Position numbers and translations under genes: made by a program
DNA from: an uncultured Oscillospiraceae bacterium
GTDB lineage: Bacteria > Bacillota > Clostridia > Oscillospirales > Oscillospiraceae
DNA length: 49,667 bases
Assembly (NCBI GenBank): GCA_910577915.1
Contig: CAJTOM010000009.1
Location: 1 to 49,667 of the forward strand
Reading direction: 5' to 3'
In this document: piece after piece, positions 32,488 to 40,579 of the stretch
Layout of the letters: each line of letters starts with the position of its first letter
Position numbering within the stretch: the stretch's first letter is position 1
Notes under the pieces: model-generated
What the model saw: only the letters and a program-made list of their open reading frames with translations
Told to the model about the DNA's origin: nothing
The model's database searches: none

Positions 32488-33930
32488 TTACCGCTGGATA
32501 TTCTGGAATACATCGTCAAAGGCCGCCAGGGTCTGGGCAATGGTGTCGTCATTGTCGGCCATGCTGGTGTAGATGCGGGAGCCCGCCAGGGTGATGACCC
32601 CGTTGGCCGTCAGGGCCGCGCCGAACTGCTCGATATAGCGCTGGCGCTCCGGGATCTTCTGGAAAATGTCCGGGTCCTTGACGCTCAGGTACATCACGCC
32701 GGACACCTCAAAGTGGACGATGGAGCCCAGATTCCACACCACGAAGGGCAGCTCGTACTTGTCGATGAGCCCCTGCAGCCCCTCCCGCAGCTTGTCGCCG
32801 TTGTCCCCGGCCTTTTTGGCCGCGTCGGTGCGGAGAATCTCCTGGATGGCGTAGTAGCCCGCGGCGCAGCTGAGGGGGTTGGCCGTCAGGGTGCCGCCCA
32901 CGTAGGCCCGCTTCTTCCCCGCCTTGACTCCCGCCGCCACGCAGCTCATCACGTCCGCCCGGCCGCCCACGCCGCCGGCCATGGGGTAGCCTCCGGCCAC
33001 GATCTTGCCGAAGACCGTCAGATCCGGCTTTACCCCCAGATAGCCCTGGGCCCCGCCGGGGCCGGCCCGGAAGGCGGTGACCACCTCGTCGAAGATCAGC
33101 AGCGCGCCAAACTCGTCGCACAGCGCCCGCACGCCGGCGTTGTAGTCCCGGTCCACCAGCCGGGTGCCGCTCTCGGGCCCGAAGGGCTCCACCACCACCG
33201 CGGCGGTGCCGCCCTGGGCCTCGTTCGCCTCCAGGGCCCTCCGCAGGGAGTCCAGGCAGTTGGGGAAGGCCTCGCCGGTGGCCCCGGAGACGGCCTTGGG
33301 AATGCCGTGGGCCTCATAGGTCTGGGTGTAGGGGATGTGCAGGGAGTAGACCAGCTGGTCCGACCAGCCGTGGTAGGCCCCACCGATTTTGATGACCCGC
33401 TCCTTGCCGGTGAAGGTCCGGGCAATACGGATGGCCACCATGTCCGCCTCGGTGCCGCTGGCCAGGCAGCGGTACAGCTCCACGCTGGGCACACACGTCT
33501 GGATGAGCCTGGCCAGCTTCATCTCGTACTCGTGGAAGAGCCCGGTGACGGGCCCGGAGTGCCGGACCGCCTCCCAGACCTTCTCGTTGACCGGGCCGTA
33601 GTTGCTGCCCAGCAGGGTGGGGCCGCCGGCCTGGAGGTAGTCGATATACCGGTTGCCGTCGATGTCATAGAGGTACGCCCCCTCCGCCCGGTCGATGACC
33701 AGGGGAAAGGGGTAGTTGAAGGCCAGGTTGTGCTGTACGCCGCCGGGGATGCAGCCCTTGGCCTCCTCGATCATCGCCTTGGAGCCGGCGCATTTGCTGT
33801 CAAAGTAGCGCAGATAGCGCGCCATGGCCTCCTCCCGGATGGGGAGCAGGGGCATGCCGACCAGGCGGTCCATTTTCTCGTTGACCTCCCGCACGTTGGG
33901 CCAGGCGCTGACGCCGTATGAAGCGTTCAT
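32488..33930 (-). CDS. Class III aminotransferase / aminomutase
   Basis: 480 residues, AGGAGG ahead of ATG 33930. A class III PLP enzyme close to glutamate-1-semialdehyde aminomutase: GGVQHNLAF near residue 68, YRCLASGTEADMVAIRIARTFTG, IKIGGAYHGW, IFDEVVTAFR and the PLP lysine in TVFGKIVAGGYPMAG. It is not a heme-pathway HemL: the N-terminal extension and the neighbours (RuBisCO-like protein, FGGY kinase) point to a catabolic amino-sugar or keto-acid substrate. 21 bases separate it from the RuBisCO-like gene. Confidence 0.88.
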   Translation of the reverse strand: MNASYGVSAWPNVREVNEKMDRLVGMPLLPIREEAMARYLRYFDSKCAGSKAMIEEAKGCIPGGVQHNLAFNYPFPLVIDRAEGAYLYDIDGNRYIDYLQAGGPTLLGSNYGPVNEKVWEAVRHSGPVTGLFHEYEMKLARLIQTCVPSVELYRCLASGTEADMVAIRIARTFTGKERVIKIGGAYHGWSDQLVYSLHIPYTQTYEAHGIPKAVSGATGEAFPNCLDSLRRALEANEAQGGTAAVVVEPFGPESGTRLVDRDYNAGVRALCDEFGALLIFDEVVTAFRAGPGGAQGYLGVKPDLTVFGKIVAGGYPMAGGVGGRADVMSCVAAGVKAGKKRAYVGGTLTANPLSCAAGYYAIQEILRTDAAKKAGDNGDKLREGLQGLIDKYELPFVVWNLGSIVHFEVSGVMYLSVKDPDIFQKIPERQRYIEQFGAALTANGVITLAGSRIYTSMADNDDTIAQTLAAFDDVFQNIQR

Positions 33931-33942
33931 AGCTCGTTCCTC

Positions 33943-35496
33943 CTATCTTTTTCCGCCGGCTCCGTTCAGGACGGCGTATGCCTGTTTGTTGTTTTTGTAG
34001 AGGCCCTTGAACACGGGGAACATCCGGTCGTAGACCTGCACACTTTGGGGGTTGGGCTGGTAGACGGCGTGGACCCGGATCATGGATTTGATGTCCTTGA
34101 TGTCCGGCAGCAAACCGAAGCCCACTGCCATCAGGGCGGCGGCCCCTGCGGCCCCCACCAGACGGGGGTTCTCCACTGCCTCCACCGGCCGGTTCAGCAC
34201 GTCCGCCAGAATCTGGCAGATCACCGGCGAGATGGCGCTGCCCCCGGTGAAGCGGACCGCCGGCCGGGTCTTGAAGGTGGTCTCGCTGGCCTCCAGCAGC
34301 CAGCGCATGTGCATGCACACGCCCTCGATCACCGCCTTGACCAAATCCCTCCCCCGGACGTTCAGATCCAGGTTGAAGAACATCCCCCGGGCGTTGGCGT
34401 CCTCGAAGGGGCACCGGTTGCCGTTCATCCACGGGGAGAAGATCACCCCGCCGCTGCCCGCCGGCACGTCCCGTATGTAAGCGTCCAATTCCCCATAGCT
34501 CATGTCCGGCAGGTCGATGCGGTCCTTGACCCACTCCATGCACTTGCCGGAGGTGTCCACCTCGGCCACATAGTTGTAGGCGGCAGGGTCCGCCCCGGTC
34601 AGGGTGCCGATGAGGTTGCCGATGTCGGTGTGCAGCCGGTCCACCGTGGTCTCCACCCAGCCGGAGGTCCCGGAGTAGACGTTCACGTCCCCCGGCTCCA
34701 TACAGCCGCCGCCCACCTGGCAGAGGCTCACATCGGTGCCGCCGGCGAAAACCGGCGTGCCCTCCGCCAGCCCCAGCTCCGCCGCCGCCTGGGGCAGAAG
34801 GCGGCCGACCTGGTCGGTGGAGCCGCACAGCTCCGGCAGGTGGCCCATCTCCACGCCGGTCATCCGGCACAGCTCCTCGCTCCAGCAGCCGCGCTTCACG
34901 TCGTACAGGAAGGTGGCGCCCGCCACGTCCCGGCTGGCCTTCATCACGCCGGTGGCGCGGCAGCTGAGGTACTCCTTGGCATCCAGCCATTTCCAGGTCT
35001 TCCGGAAGATCTCCGGCTCGTTGTCCCGCACCCACAGGTATTTCCACACCGGGTCTTTGGAGCCGAAGGACCCGGCCCCAGTGATCCGGAGGAATTTCAG
35101 GACCTTGAAAATGTTCATCCCCTCCACCTTCAGCCCGGTGTTCATGCAGCGGCTGAACTGGAGGTCCGCCCGGGTGTCCATCCAGCTGATGCAGGGCCGC
35201 AGGGGCCGCCCCTGCCGGTCCACCATCACCACGTTCTGCATCTGGGAACAGAAGGAGATTCCTTTGATCTCCTCCTTCGGAACGCCGGTGCGCTCCAGCA
35301 GCCGCCGGGTGGTCCGGCCCATGGCGGTCCACCACTCCTCCGGGTCCTGCTCAATGGCCCTGCCGCCCAGCATCTGCAGGGAATAGTCCGCCACCTCGCT
35401 GCTGAGGAACCGGACGCCCTCCTCGGCGGAAATCTGAAACAGACACGTCTTGATGCCGGTCGTTCCCACATCGTAGGCAATCACCTGATAGGACAT
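33943..35496 (-). CDS. FGGY family carbohydrate kinase
   Basis: 517 residues. N-terminal ATPase fold opens VIAYDVGTTGIKTCLF; substrate-lobe landmarks are CISWMDTRAD and FAGGTDVSLCQVGGG; the second ATP region is VRFTGGSAISPVICQILADVLNRPV. FGGY kinases phosphorylate sugars or polyols such as xylulose, ribulose or glycerol. It is the first gene of the minus-strand cluster and would supply the phosphorylated substrate to the RuBisCO-like protein. GAGAGGGGG precedes the start; the promoter is at 35544-35572. Confidence 0.93.
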   Translation of the reverse strand: MSYQVIAYDVGTTGIKTCLFQISAEEGVRFLSSEVADYSLQMLGGRAIEQDPEEWWTAMGRTTRRLLERTGVPKEEIKGISFCSQMQNVVMVDRQGRPLRPCISWMDTRADLQFSRCMNTGLKVEGMNIFKVLKFLRITGAGSFGSKDPVWKYLWVRDNEPEIFRKTWKWLDAKEYLSCRATGVMKASRDVAGATFLYDVKRGCWSEELCRMTGVEMGHLPELCGSTDQVGRLLPQAAAELGLAEGTPVFAGGTDVSLCQVGGGCMEPGDVNVYSGTSGWVETTVDRLHTDIGNLIGTLTGADPAAYNYVAEVDTSGKCMEWVKDRIDLPDMSYGELDAYIRDVPAGSGGVIFSPWMNGNRCPFEDANARGMFFNLDLNVRGRDLVKAVIEGVCMHMRWLLEASETTFKTRPAVRFTGGSAISPVICQILADVLNRPVEAVENPRLVGAAGAAALMAVGFGLLPDIKDIKSMIRVHAVYQPNPQSVQVYDRMFPVFKGLYKNNKQAYAVLNGAGGKR

Positions 35497-35543
35497 TTCT
35501 GCGCCCCCTCTCTCTAATCATAATTTACTTGCCGCTGCAAAAT

Positions 35544-35583
35544 ATTATACTCCAGTCTAATTTTATAGTCAAGTACAATATTG
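35544..35583 (-). promoter_or_regulatory. Promoter of the kinase/aminotransferase/RuBisCO-like cluster
   Basis: On the minus strand TTGACT (35572-35567), 17 bases, TATAAT (35549-35544). The palindrome CAATATTG (35576-35583) lies just upstream of the -35 box and is a candidate site for the divergent TetR protein. Confidence 0.7.
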
Positions 35584-35670
35584 GCTCTCTGCACGTAGAT
35601 ACGCCGAAATACTTGGAGAATTTTTGTTAAAGATGCACAATTAAATTTGTCGGATATTCTCCCTTTCCTG

Positions 35671-35699
35671 TTGTCAGGTTTGCCTTTTTCCGATATAAT
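35671..35699 (+). promoter_or_regulatory. Promoter of the tetR-type gene
   Basis: TTGTCA (35671-35676), 17 bases, TATAAT (35694-35699). It is back to back with the promoter of the minus-strand cluster about 100 bases away. Confidence 0.75.
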
Positions 35700-35736
35700 A
35701 GGGACATATATCCTGTTTTCAGAGGGAATGAGCGAT

Positions 35737-36363
35737 ATGATGAAACAAAGCAGACGGGAATTGAATAAGCTCCAGTGCCGGCAGCGCATTCTCAAGGCCT
35801 CGCGCCAGCTGTTCAGCGCCACGGGCTATGACGAGACCACCATGGAGGATGTGGCGGAGCGGGCGGGCGTCTCCAAGGCCACGCTGTACAACTACTTTCC
35901 CAGCAAGGACAGCCTGCTCATGGGCATCGCCGAGGCGGAGCTGGAGGACGTCCGGCAGCTGATCGCCGGGGCGCTGCAAGACGAGCCGAGCGGGGTGGAA
36001 AAGCTGCGCCTGGCCCTGCTGACGTTTGTGATGGATTCCATCAACTACGTCCCCCTCTCCCGGAAGATCACCTACCTCAACTCCCAGGAGGGGAGCGGCC
36101 TGTTCGCCACCCGCCTGGGAATGCTGGAGATTTTCCGCGCCCTGGTGGAGGAGGCCCAGGAGAAGGGCGAGCTCTCCCGTGAGACCCCCGCCGGCGATAT
36201 TGTGGATTTGGTGATGGGCGCCTATCTGACCGCCCTGTTTCAGTGGCCCGGAATCGGCAGCTGCTCCCGGGAGCGCTGTGTGGAGCGGCTGGACCGGCTC
36301 TTCCGAATGGTGCTGGCCGGCGTGCTGCGTCCGGAGCGCGGCGACGGGGAAGCAGGCGTGTAA
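35737..36363 (+). CDS. TetR family transcriptional regulator
   Basis: 208 residues. ATG 35737 is favoured because AGAGGG ends 10 bases before it; ATG 35728 and 35740 are alternatives. The N-terminal TetR domain is clear (ILKASRQLFSATGYDETTMEDVAERAGVSKATLYNYFPSKDSLL). The C-terminal ligand domain (residues 70-208) is not specific. Being divergent from the FGGY kinase / RuBisCO-like cluster, it is the obvious candidate regulator of that cluster. Confidence 0.92.
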   Translation: MMKQSRRELNKLQCRQRILKASRQLFSATGYDETTMEDVAERAGVSKATLYNYFPSKDSLLMGIAEAELEDVRQLIAGALQDEPSGVEKLRLALLTFVMDSINYVPLSRKITYLNSQEGSGLFATRLGMLEIFRALVEEAQEKGELSRETPAGDIVDLVMGAYLTALFQWPGIGSCSRERCVERLDRLFRMVLAGVLRPERGDGEAGV

Positions 36364-36454
36364 CGGTAAAACATACAGCGGGGCTTTACCACATCCAGCG
36401 CCGCCATCTTCGTCCCTTTTGTGACGCAGGAGCCTTTTCAGGCCAGCGGCAAAA

Positions 36455-36483
36455 AGCAGGAAGCCCTTGGTATACAAGGGCTT
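36455..36483 (-). terminator. Terminator downstream of the flotillin gene
   Basis: A perfect 9 bp stem (36461-36469 with 36475-36483), loop GTATA. On the minus strand it is followed by CCTGCTTTTTG. It fills the 198-base convergent gap between the tetR-type and flotillin genes. Confidence 0.7.
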
Positions 36484-36561
36484 CCCACCTTTTGTCCGAT
36501 CTTTTGCCGCAGCGCTTCTCCAGTGCAGGGACCGCCCGAAGTCGGCCCAGGCGGAGGCGGC

Positions 36562-38040
36562 TTATACCTCCTTATCCCCGGCCTCCGCAGAGGCGGCCTT
36601 GGCCTCGGGGGATTCGGGGGCTCCGCTTCCCTTGATCTCCACGGTTACCGGCTGGGAGGCGGCCATCCTGCCGCCCACCACCCCGGCCAGCAGCGCGGTG
36701 AGGTCCAGTCCGGTGGACTCCTTCACCCCGTCCATGACCTGGCTGGCGGAGCTCATCACGTCCTTAACCAGCTTGGTGGAGTTGCCGTCGCCGTACATGA
36801 CGATCCGGTCCGTCTGGGCCAGGGGCGCGGCGGCGTTCTTCACCACCTCGGGCAGGGCGTCCAGGTACATCTCCAGCACGGAGGCCTCGCCCATCTTCTT
36901 CTGGGCCTCCGCCTTCTTCTCGATGGCCTCCGCCTCCGCAAGGCCCTTGGCCCGGATGCCCTCGGCCTCCTGCTCCATGGAGAAGCGCAGGGCCTCCGCC
37001 TCCGCCTTTTTGGCCTCGGCCTCCTTGACGGCCTCATAGGCCTTTGCGTCCGCGTCCCGCTGGCGGCGGACCAGCTCGGCCTCGGCCTCCTTCTCGGCCT
37101 TGTACTTCATGGCGTCCGCCTGCTTGCGGACCTCGGCGTCCAGCTGGCGCTCCTTGATGGCGATCTCCCGGTCAGCCAGCTCCGCCTCCTTCTCCTTCCG
37201 GGCGATGTCGGCGCTGACCCGGGTGACCTCGATGGTCTTGCGCTGGGTCTCCTGCTGGATGGAGTAGGCGGCGTCGGCCTCGGCCTTCTTGGTGTCGGCT
37301 TTGACCTTCATCTCCGCCTGCTGGATGGCCAGGGCCGCGTCCTGCTCGGCAATCATCTTCTCCGCCTGAACCTTCACGGCGTTGGCCTCCTGCTGGGCCT
37401 GGGAGGTGGCAATGGCGATGTCCCGCTGGGCGTTGGCCTTGGCGATCTGGGCGTTCTTGCGGATCTGCTCGACGTTGTCGATGCCCATGTTCTCAATAGT
37501 GCCGGCGGCGTCCTTGAAGTTCTGGATGTTGAAGTTCACCACCTCAAGGCCCAGCTTGCGCATGTCGGGGACCACGTTCTCCGTGATCTTCCGGGCCACG
37601 CCCTGGCGGTCCTGCACCATCTCCTTGAGGCCCACGGTGCCCACGATCTCGCGCATGTTGCCCTCCAGGACCTGGGTAACCAGGCTAATCAGCTCCTGCT
37701 GGCGCATTCCCAGCAGGGCCTCGGCAGCCTTTTTGAGCAGCTCCGGGTTGGAGGAGATCTTGATATTGGCCACGCCGTCCACGGTGACGTTGATGAACTC
37801 ATTGGTGGGCACCGCCTCGCTGGTCTTGACGTCTACCTGCATCACACGCAGGCTCAGCTTATCCACCCGCTCGAAGAAGGGCACCCGCCAGCCGGCCCTG
37901 CCGATGAGAATCCGCTTGCGTCCCAGGCCGGAGATGATGTAGGCCGTGTCCGGCGGCGCCTTCAGATAGCCCATGAAGAGCAGGAACAGCACCAGCACGG
38001 CGGCAAGGATCACGGGCAGGAATTGCAGCAAAGTTTCCAT
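36562..38040 (-). CDS. Flotillin-like SPFH protein
   Basis: 492 residues. One N-terminal membrane segment (about residues 6-25), an SPFH/band 7 domain (about 27-200, GLGRKRILIGRAGWRVPFFERVDKLSLRVM), then a long Ala/Glu/Lys coiled coil (about 200-400) and a tail with a GLDLTALLAGVVGGRM segment. This is the FloT/YuaG layout: a scaffold of membrane microdomains. The usual NfeD-type partner gene (yuaF) is absent. It is a single-gene unit with an unusual leader: a yybP-ykoY-like riboswitch with terminator (38154-38309) and a second promoter after it (38095-38123). AAGGAGGAG precedes the start. Confidence 0.92.
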   Translation of the reverse strand: METLLQFLPVILAAVLVLFLLFMGYLKAPPDTAYIISGLGRKRILIGRAGWRVPFFERVDKLSLRVMQVDVKTSEAVPTNEFINVTVDGVANIKISSNPELLKKAAEALLGMRQQELISLVTQVLEGNMREIVGTVGLKEMVQDRQGVARKITENVVPDMRKLGLEVVNFNIQNFKDAAGTIENMGIDNVEQIRKNAQIAKANAQRDIAIATSQAQQEANAVKVQAEKMIAEQDAALAIQQAEMKVKADTKKAEADAAYSIQQETQRKTIEVTRVSADIARKEKEAELADREIAIKERQLDAEVRKQADAMKYKAEKEAEAELVRRQRDADAKAYEAVKEAEAKKAEAEALRFSMEQEAEGIRAKGLAEAEAIEKKAEAQKKMGEASVLEMYLDALPEVVKNAAAPLAQTDRIVMYGDGNSTKLVKDVMSSASQVMDGVKESTGLDLTALLAGVVGGRMAASQPVTVEIKGSGAPESPEAKAASAEAGDKEV

Positions 38041-38094
38041 AGTTTCTCCTCCTTATTATGTCCGTTCCATCGGGGCGTTCAGGCTTCTGTCCTG

Positions 38095-38123
38095 ATGATA
38101 CCCCCAGTGTCGAATCTTGTCAA
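38095..38123 (-). promoter_or_regulatory. Proximal flotillin promoter, downstream of the riboswitch terminator
   Basis: TTGACA (38123-38118), 17 bases, TATCAT (38100-38095) on the minus strand. Transcription from here would avoid the terminator at 38154-38196. Confidence 0.65.
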
Positions 38124-38153
38124 TGGGAGAAGCTTCCTTCCGCTTCCGGCTGC

Positions 38154-38196
38154 GAAAAAAAGCGAGACTTCTGCCATCTCTGGCAAAAGTCTCGTT
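38154..38196 (-). terminator. Riboswitch terminator
   Basis: A 16-base stem (38196-38181 with 38176-38161, one G-T and otherwise paired apart from the loop-distal ends) and loop GAGA, then seven T on the minus strand. Its 5' arm contains the GAGACTTTTGCC segment that also closes the aptamer, so the two structures exclude one another. Confidence 0.75.
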
Positions 38197-38309
38197 AAAA
38201 TCTCTTTTGAAGATTTTCGCGCATCCCGGGCCCCATGGAGCCGTACTGACGGTGCGCGCCCAGGACGGCCAAACAGAGGCCGCACAACCCCGGGTACTAC
38301 TCCCTCTTG
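38184..38309 (-). promoter_or_regulatory. yybP-ykoY-type (manganese) riboswitch aptamer
   Basis: On the minus strand the 126-base segment opens with CAAGAGGGAGTAGT and closes with AACGAGACTTTTG, the conserved 5' loop and 3' arm of yybP-ykoY RNAs. A CCGTCAGTACGG segment and a GATGCGCGAAAATCTTC segment are also as in the family. CAAGAG pairs with CTTTTG to close the structure. The family senses Mn2+ and normally controls exporters (TerC, MntP, P-type ATPases). The first gene downstream here is a flotillin. Recognition is from memory of the consensus, not a covariance search. Confidence 0.7.
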
Positions 38310-38318
38310 ACACTATGT

Positions 38319-38347
38319 ATTCTACCACATTCCCCGGTCAAAGGCAA
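38319..38347 (-). promoter_or_regulatory. Distal promoter of the riboswitch transcript
   Basis: TTGCCT (38347-38342), 17 bases, TAGAAT (38324-38319) on the minus strand, placing the RNA start a few bases before the aptamer. Confidence 0.5.
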
Positions 38348-38420
38348 CCGGCAGGATTGACAAATTTTTAACGCAATTTTTGGTGGTTTTTCGCGTCCCG
38401 CAGCGGCGCGGGAGCCGCAG

Positions 38421-38454
38421 AAAAATGTTCCCGGAGGCGCAGGCCTCCGGGAAC
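38421..38454 (-). terminator. thrS terminator
   Basis: A perfect 12 bp stem (38427-38438 with 38443-38454), loop of 4, followed on the minus strand by ATTTTTC. It begins 10 bases past the thrS stop codon. Confidence 0.88.
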
Positions 38455-38463
38455 GCAGCAGCA

Positions 38464-40221
38464 TTATTTCCGCTCCTTGGAATCCACCGCCTGCCGCAGC
38501 ATGGCGGAGAACGCCTCCAGGTCCATGGCCCCCAGATCGCCCTCGGCGCGGTGGCGGGGGGAGACGGTGCCGGCCTCCATGTCCCGGTCGCCTACCACCA
38601 GCATGTAGGGGATCTTCTCCAGCTGGGCCTCCCGGATCTTCTTGCCGATCTTCTCATTCCGGCCGTCCACCTCCACGCGGAAGCCCTGGGCGTCCAGCCG
38701 CCGGGCCACCTCGGCGGCGTAGTCCGCCGCCCGGTCGGTGACGGGCAGCACCTTCACCTGCACCGGGTGCAGCCAGACGGGGAAGGCCCCGGCGAAGTGC
38801 TCGGTGATCACGCCGATGAACCGCTCGATGGAGCCCAGCAGGGCCCGGTGGATCATAATGGGGCGGTGGCGCTCGCCGTCCTCCCCCACGTACTCCAGCT
38901 CGAAGCGCTCAGGCATCTGCATATCCAGCTGGATGGTGCCACACTGCCAGGTCCGGCCCAGGCTGTCGGAGAGATGGAAGTCCAGCTTGGGCCCGTAGAA
39001 CGCGCCGTCGCCGGGGTTGAGCTGGAAGTCCTTGCCCAGCTCGGTGATGGCGGCCTGGAGGGTGTCCTCGGCGAAGTGCCAGACGGACTCGTCGCCCATG
39101 TGGTCCTCAGGCATGGTGGACAGCTCGATCTGGTAGGTCAGGCCGAAGGTGGAATACATCTCGTCAAAGAGGCGCACCACGTTCTTGATCTCGTCCTTCA
39201 TCTGCTCCGGGGTCATAAAGATGTGGGCGTCGTCCTGGGTAAAGCACCGCACCCGGAACAGGCCGTGGAGGGCGCCGCTCATCTCGTGGCGGTGGACCAG
39301 GCCCAGCTCCGCCGCCCGGATGGGCAGATCCCGGTAGGAGTGGGGTTCGCTCTTATAGACCAGCATCCCGCCGGGGCAGTTCATGGGCTTGACGGCGTAG
39401 TCTTCGCCGTCGATGACGGTGGTATACATGTTGTCCTTGTAGTGGTCCCAATGGCCGGACTGGTGCCAGAGGTGCTGGTTGAGGATGATGGGGGTGGCGA
39501 TCTCCACATAGCCGTACCGCTTGTGGCACTCGCGCCAGTAGTCCAGCAGCGTATTCTTGAGCACCATGCCCTTGGGCAGGAAGAAGGGGAAGCCGGGGCC
39601 CTCCTCGCTCATCATAAACAGGCCCAGCTCCTTGCCCAGCCGCCGGTGATCCCGCTTCTTGGCCTCCTCGATGCGCGCCAGGTACTCGTCCAGCTCGTCC
39701 TTCTTGGGAAAGGCCACGCCGTAGATGCGCTGGAGGGTCTGGCGGCTGGAGTCGCCCCGCCAGTAGGCGGCGTTGCAGGCGGTGAGCTTGACTGCATTGC
39801 CCTTAATGCGGCCGGTGGAGTCCACGTGGGGGCCGGCGCACAGGTCCACGAACTCGCCCTGCTTGTAGAAGGAGATGACCGCGTCCTCCGGCAGGTCGTT
39901 GATGAGCTCCACCTTGTAGGGCTCTCCCCGCTCCTCCATGTAGGCGACGGCCTCCGCCCGGGGCAGCTCGAAGCGCTCCAGCTTCAGCTTCTCCTTGCAG
40001 ATCTTCCGCATCTCCGCCTCCAGCTCCTCCATCTGGGCCTCGGTGAAGGGCTGGGGGGTGTCGAAGTCGTAGTAGAAGCCGTTATCGATGCTGGGGCCGA
40101 TGGCCAGCTTCACCTCCGGGTGCAGGCGCTTCATGGCCTGGGCCAGCACGTGGGAGCAGGTGTGCCAGTAGGTCTTGCGGTAGGTCTCGTTTTCAAACGT
40201 GTACAGGTTTTCTTCGCTCAT
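38464..40221 (-). CDS. thrS: Threonyl-tRNA synthetase lacking the TGS domain
   Basis: 585 residues. Start ATG 40221 (MSEENLYTFENETYRKTYWHTCSHVLAQAMK) has AAGGAG 10 bases ahead; the upstream in-frame stretch lies inside the terminator of the T-box leader. The protein begins directly at the editing domain (HTCSH and the later CAGPH motif), so the roughly 60-residue N-terminal TGS domain of the E. coli enzyme is missing. The catalytic core (MNCPGGMLVYKSEPHSYRDLPIRAAELG, VRCFTQDDAHIF) and anticodon-binding domain (WLHPVQVKVLPV) are complete. Charges tRNA-Thr. Controlled by a T-box. Confidence 0.96.
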   Translation of the reverse strand: MSEENLYTFENETYRKTYWHTCSHVLAQAMKRLHPEVKLAIGPSIDNGFYYDFDTPQPFTEAQMEELEAEMRKICKEKLKLERFELPRAEAVAYMEERGEPYKVELINDLPEDAVISFYKQGEFVDLCAGPHVDSTGRIKGNAVKLTACNAAYWRGDSSRQTLQRIYGVAFPKKDELDEYLARIEEAKKRDHRRLGKELGLFMMSEEGPGFPFFLPKGMVLKNTLLDYWRECHKRYGYVEIATPIILNQHLWHQSGHWDHYKDNMYTTVIDGEDYAVKPMNCPGGMLVYKSEPHSYRDLPIRAAELGLVHRHEMSGALHGLFRVRCFTQDDAHIFMTPEQMKDEIKNVVRLFDEMYSTFGLTYQIELSTMPEDHMGDESVWHFAEDTLQAAITELGKDFQLNPGDGAFYGPKLDFHLSDSLGRTWQCGTIQLDMQMPERFELEYVGEDGERHRPIMIHRALLGSIERFIGVITEHFAGAFPVWLHPVQVKVLPVTDRAADYAAEVARRLDAQGFRVEVDGRNEKIGKKIREAQLEKIPYMLVVGDRDMEAGTVSPRHRAEGDLGAMDLEAFSAMLRQAVDSKERK

Positions 40222-40248
40222 AGCTGTGAGCTCCTTTCCATTGAGGGG

Positions 40249-40491
40249 CAAAAAAACTTCACCCCTGATCAAATTTCAGGGGTGAAGCATAAAACTCCAC
40301 GGTTCCACCCTGCTTACAGCCCCCTCCGGGACTGTCGCTCTGTGTCCCCTGTAACGGGAGGAACCCGTTCCGGTCATCCCGGACCGCTCAGGAGTGGTAC
40401 TGCCGCCGCGTATCGCAGGGACCTTCCAGCCAAGTGGTCCCCTCTCTGTGCGCCGCCGGACGGCTTCGTCTCCGTCATCGCTGTTTGAACA
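40249..40491 (-). promoter_or_regulatory. Threonine T-box leader of thrS
   Basis: The T-box sequence AGGGTGGAACCGTG lies at 40311-40298 on the minus strand. A likely specifier codon ACC (Thr) is at 40398-40396 in the context GCAGTACCACTCC. The terminator is a 12 bp stem (40257-40268 with 40276-40287) followed by seven T (40256-40250). Uncharged tRNA-Thr would stabilise the antiterminator and raise thrS expression. The 358-base gap between thrS and the next gene is almost filled by this leader and its promoter. Confidence 0.92.
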
Positions 40492-40497
40492 GATGTC

Positions 40498-40526
40498 ACT
40501 ATACCACCCGCCGCGCAAAATGTCAA
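40498..40526 (-). promoter_or_regulatory. thrS promoter
   Basis: TTGACA (40526-40521), 17 bases, TATAGT (40503-40498) on the minus strand. Confidence 0.8.
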
Positions 40527-40579
40527 GAGGTGCAAATCCGCGTTTTTACGCCTTTTCATCCGGGCGGCGGGCGGAGAGG

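Noticed and set aside
31186..33921. A long open frame (about 911 codons) antisense to the RuBisCO-like and aminotransferase genes
   Set aside because: Same reason: it spans two real genes and their gap on the opposite strand and has no recognisable protein features.
32488..33930. hemL (glutamate-1-semialdehyde aminomutase)
   Set aside because: The fold and motifs fit, but there is no heme gene nearby, there is an N-terminal extension, and the gene is embedded in a catabolic-looking cluster.
38056..38328. A 90-codon reading frame over the riboswitch region
   Set aside because: No ribosome site, runs through a terminator hairpin and T-run, and the nucleotide pattern is explained by the yybP-ykoY-like RNA.
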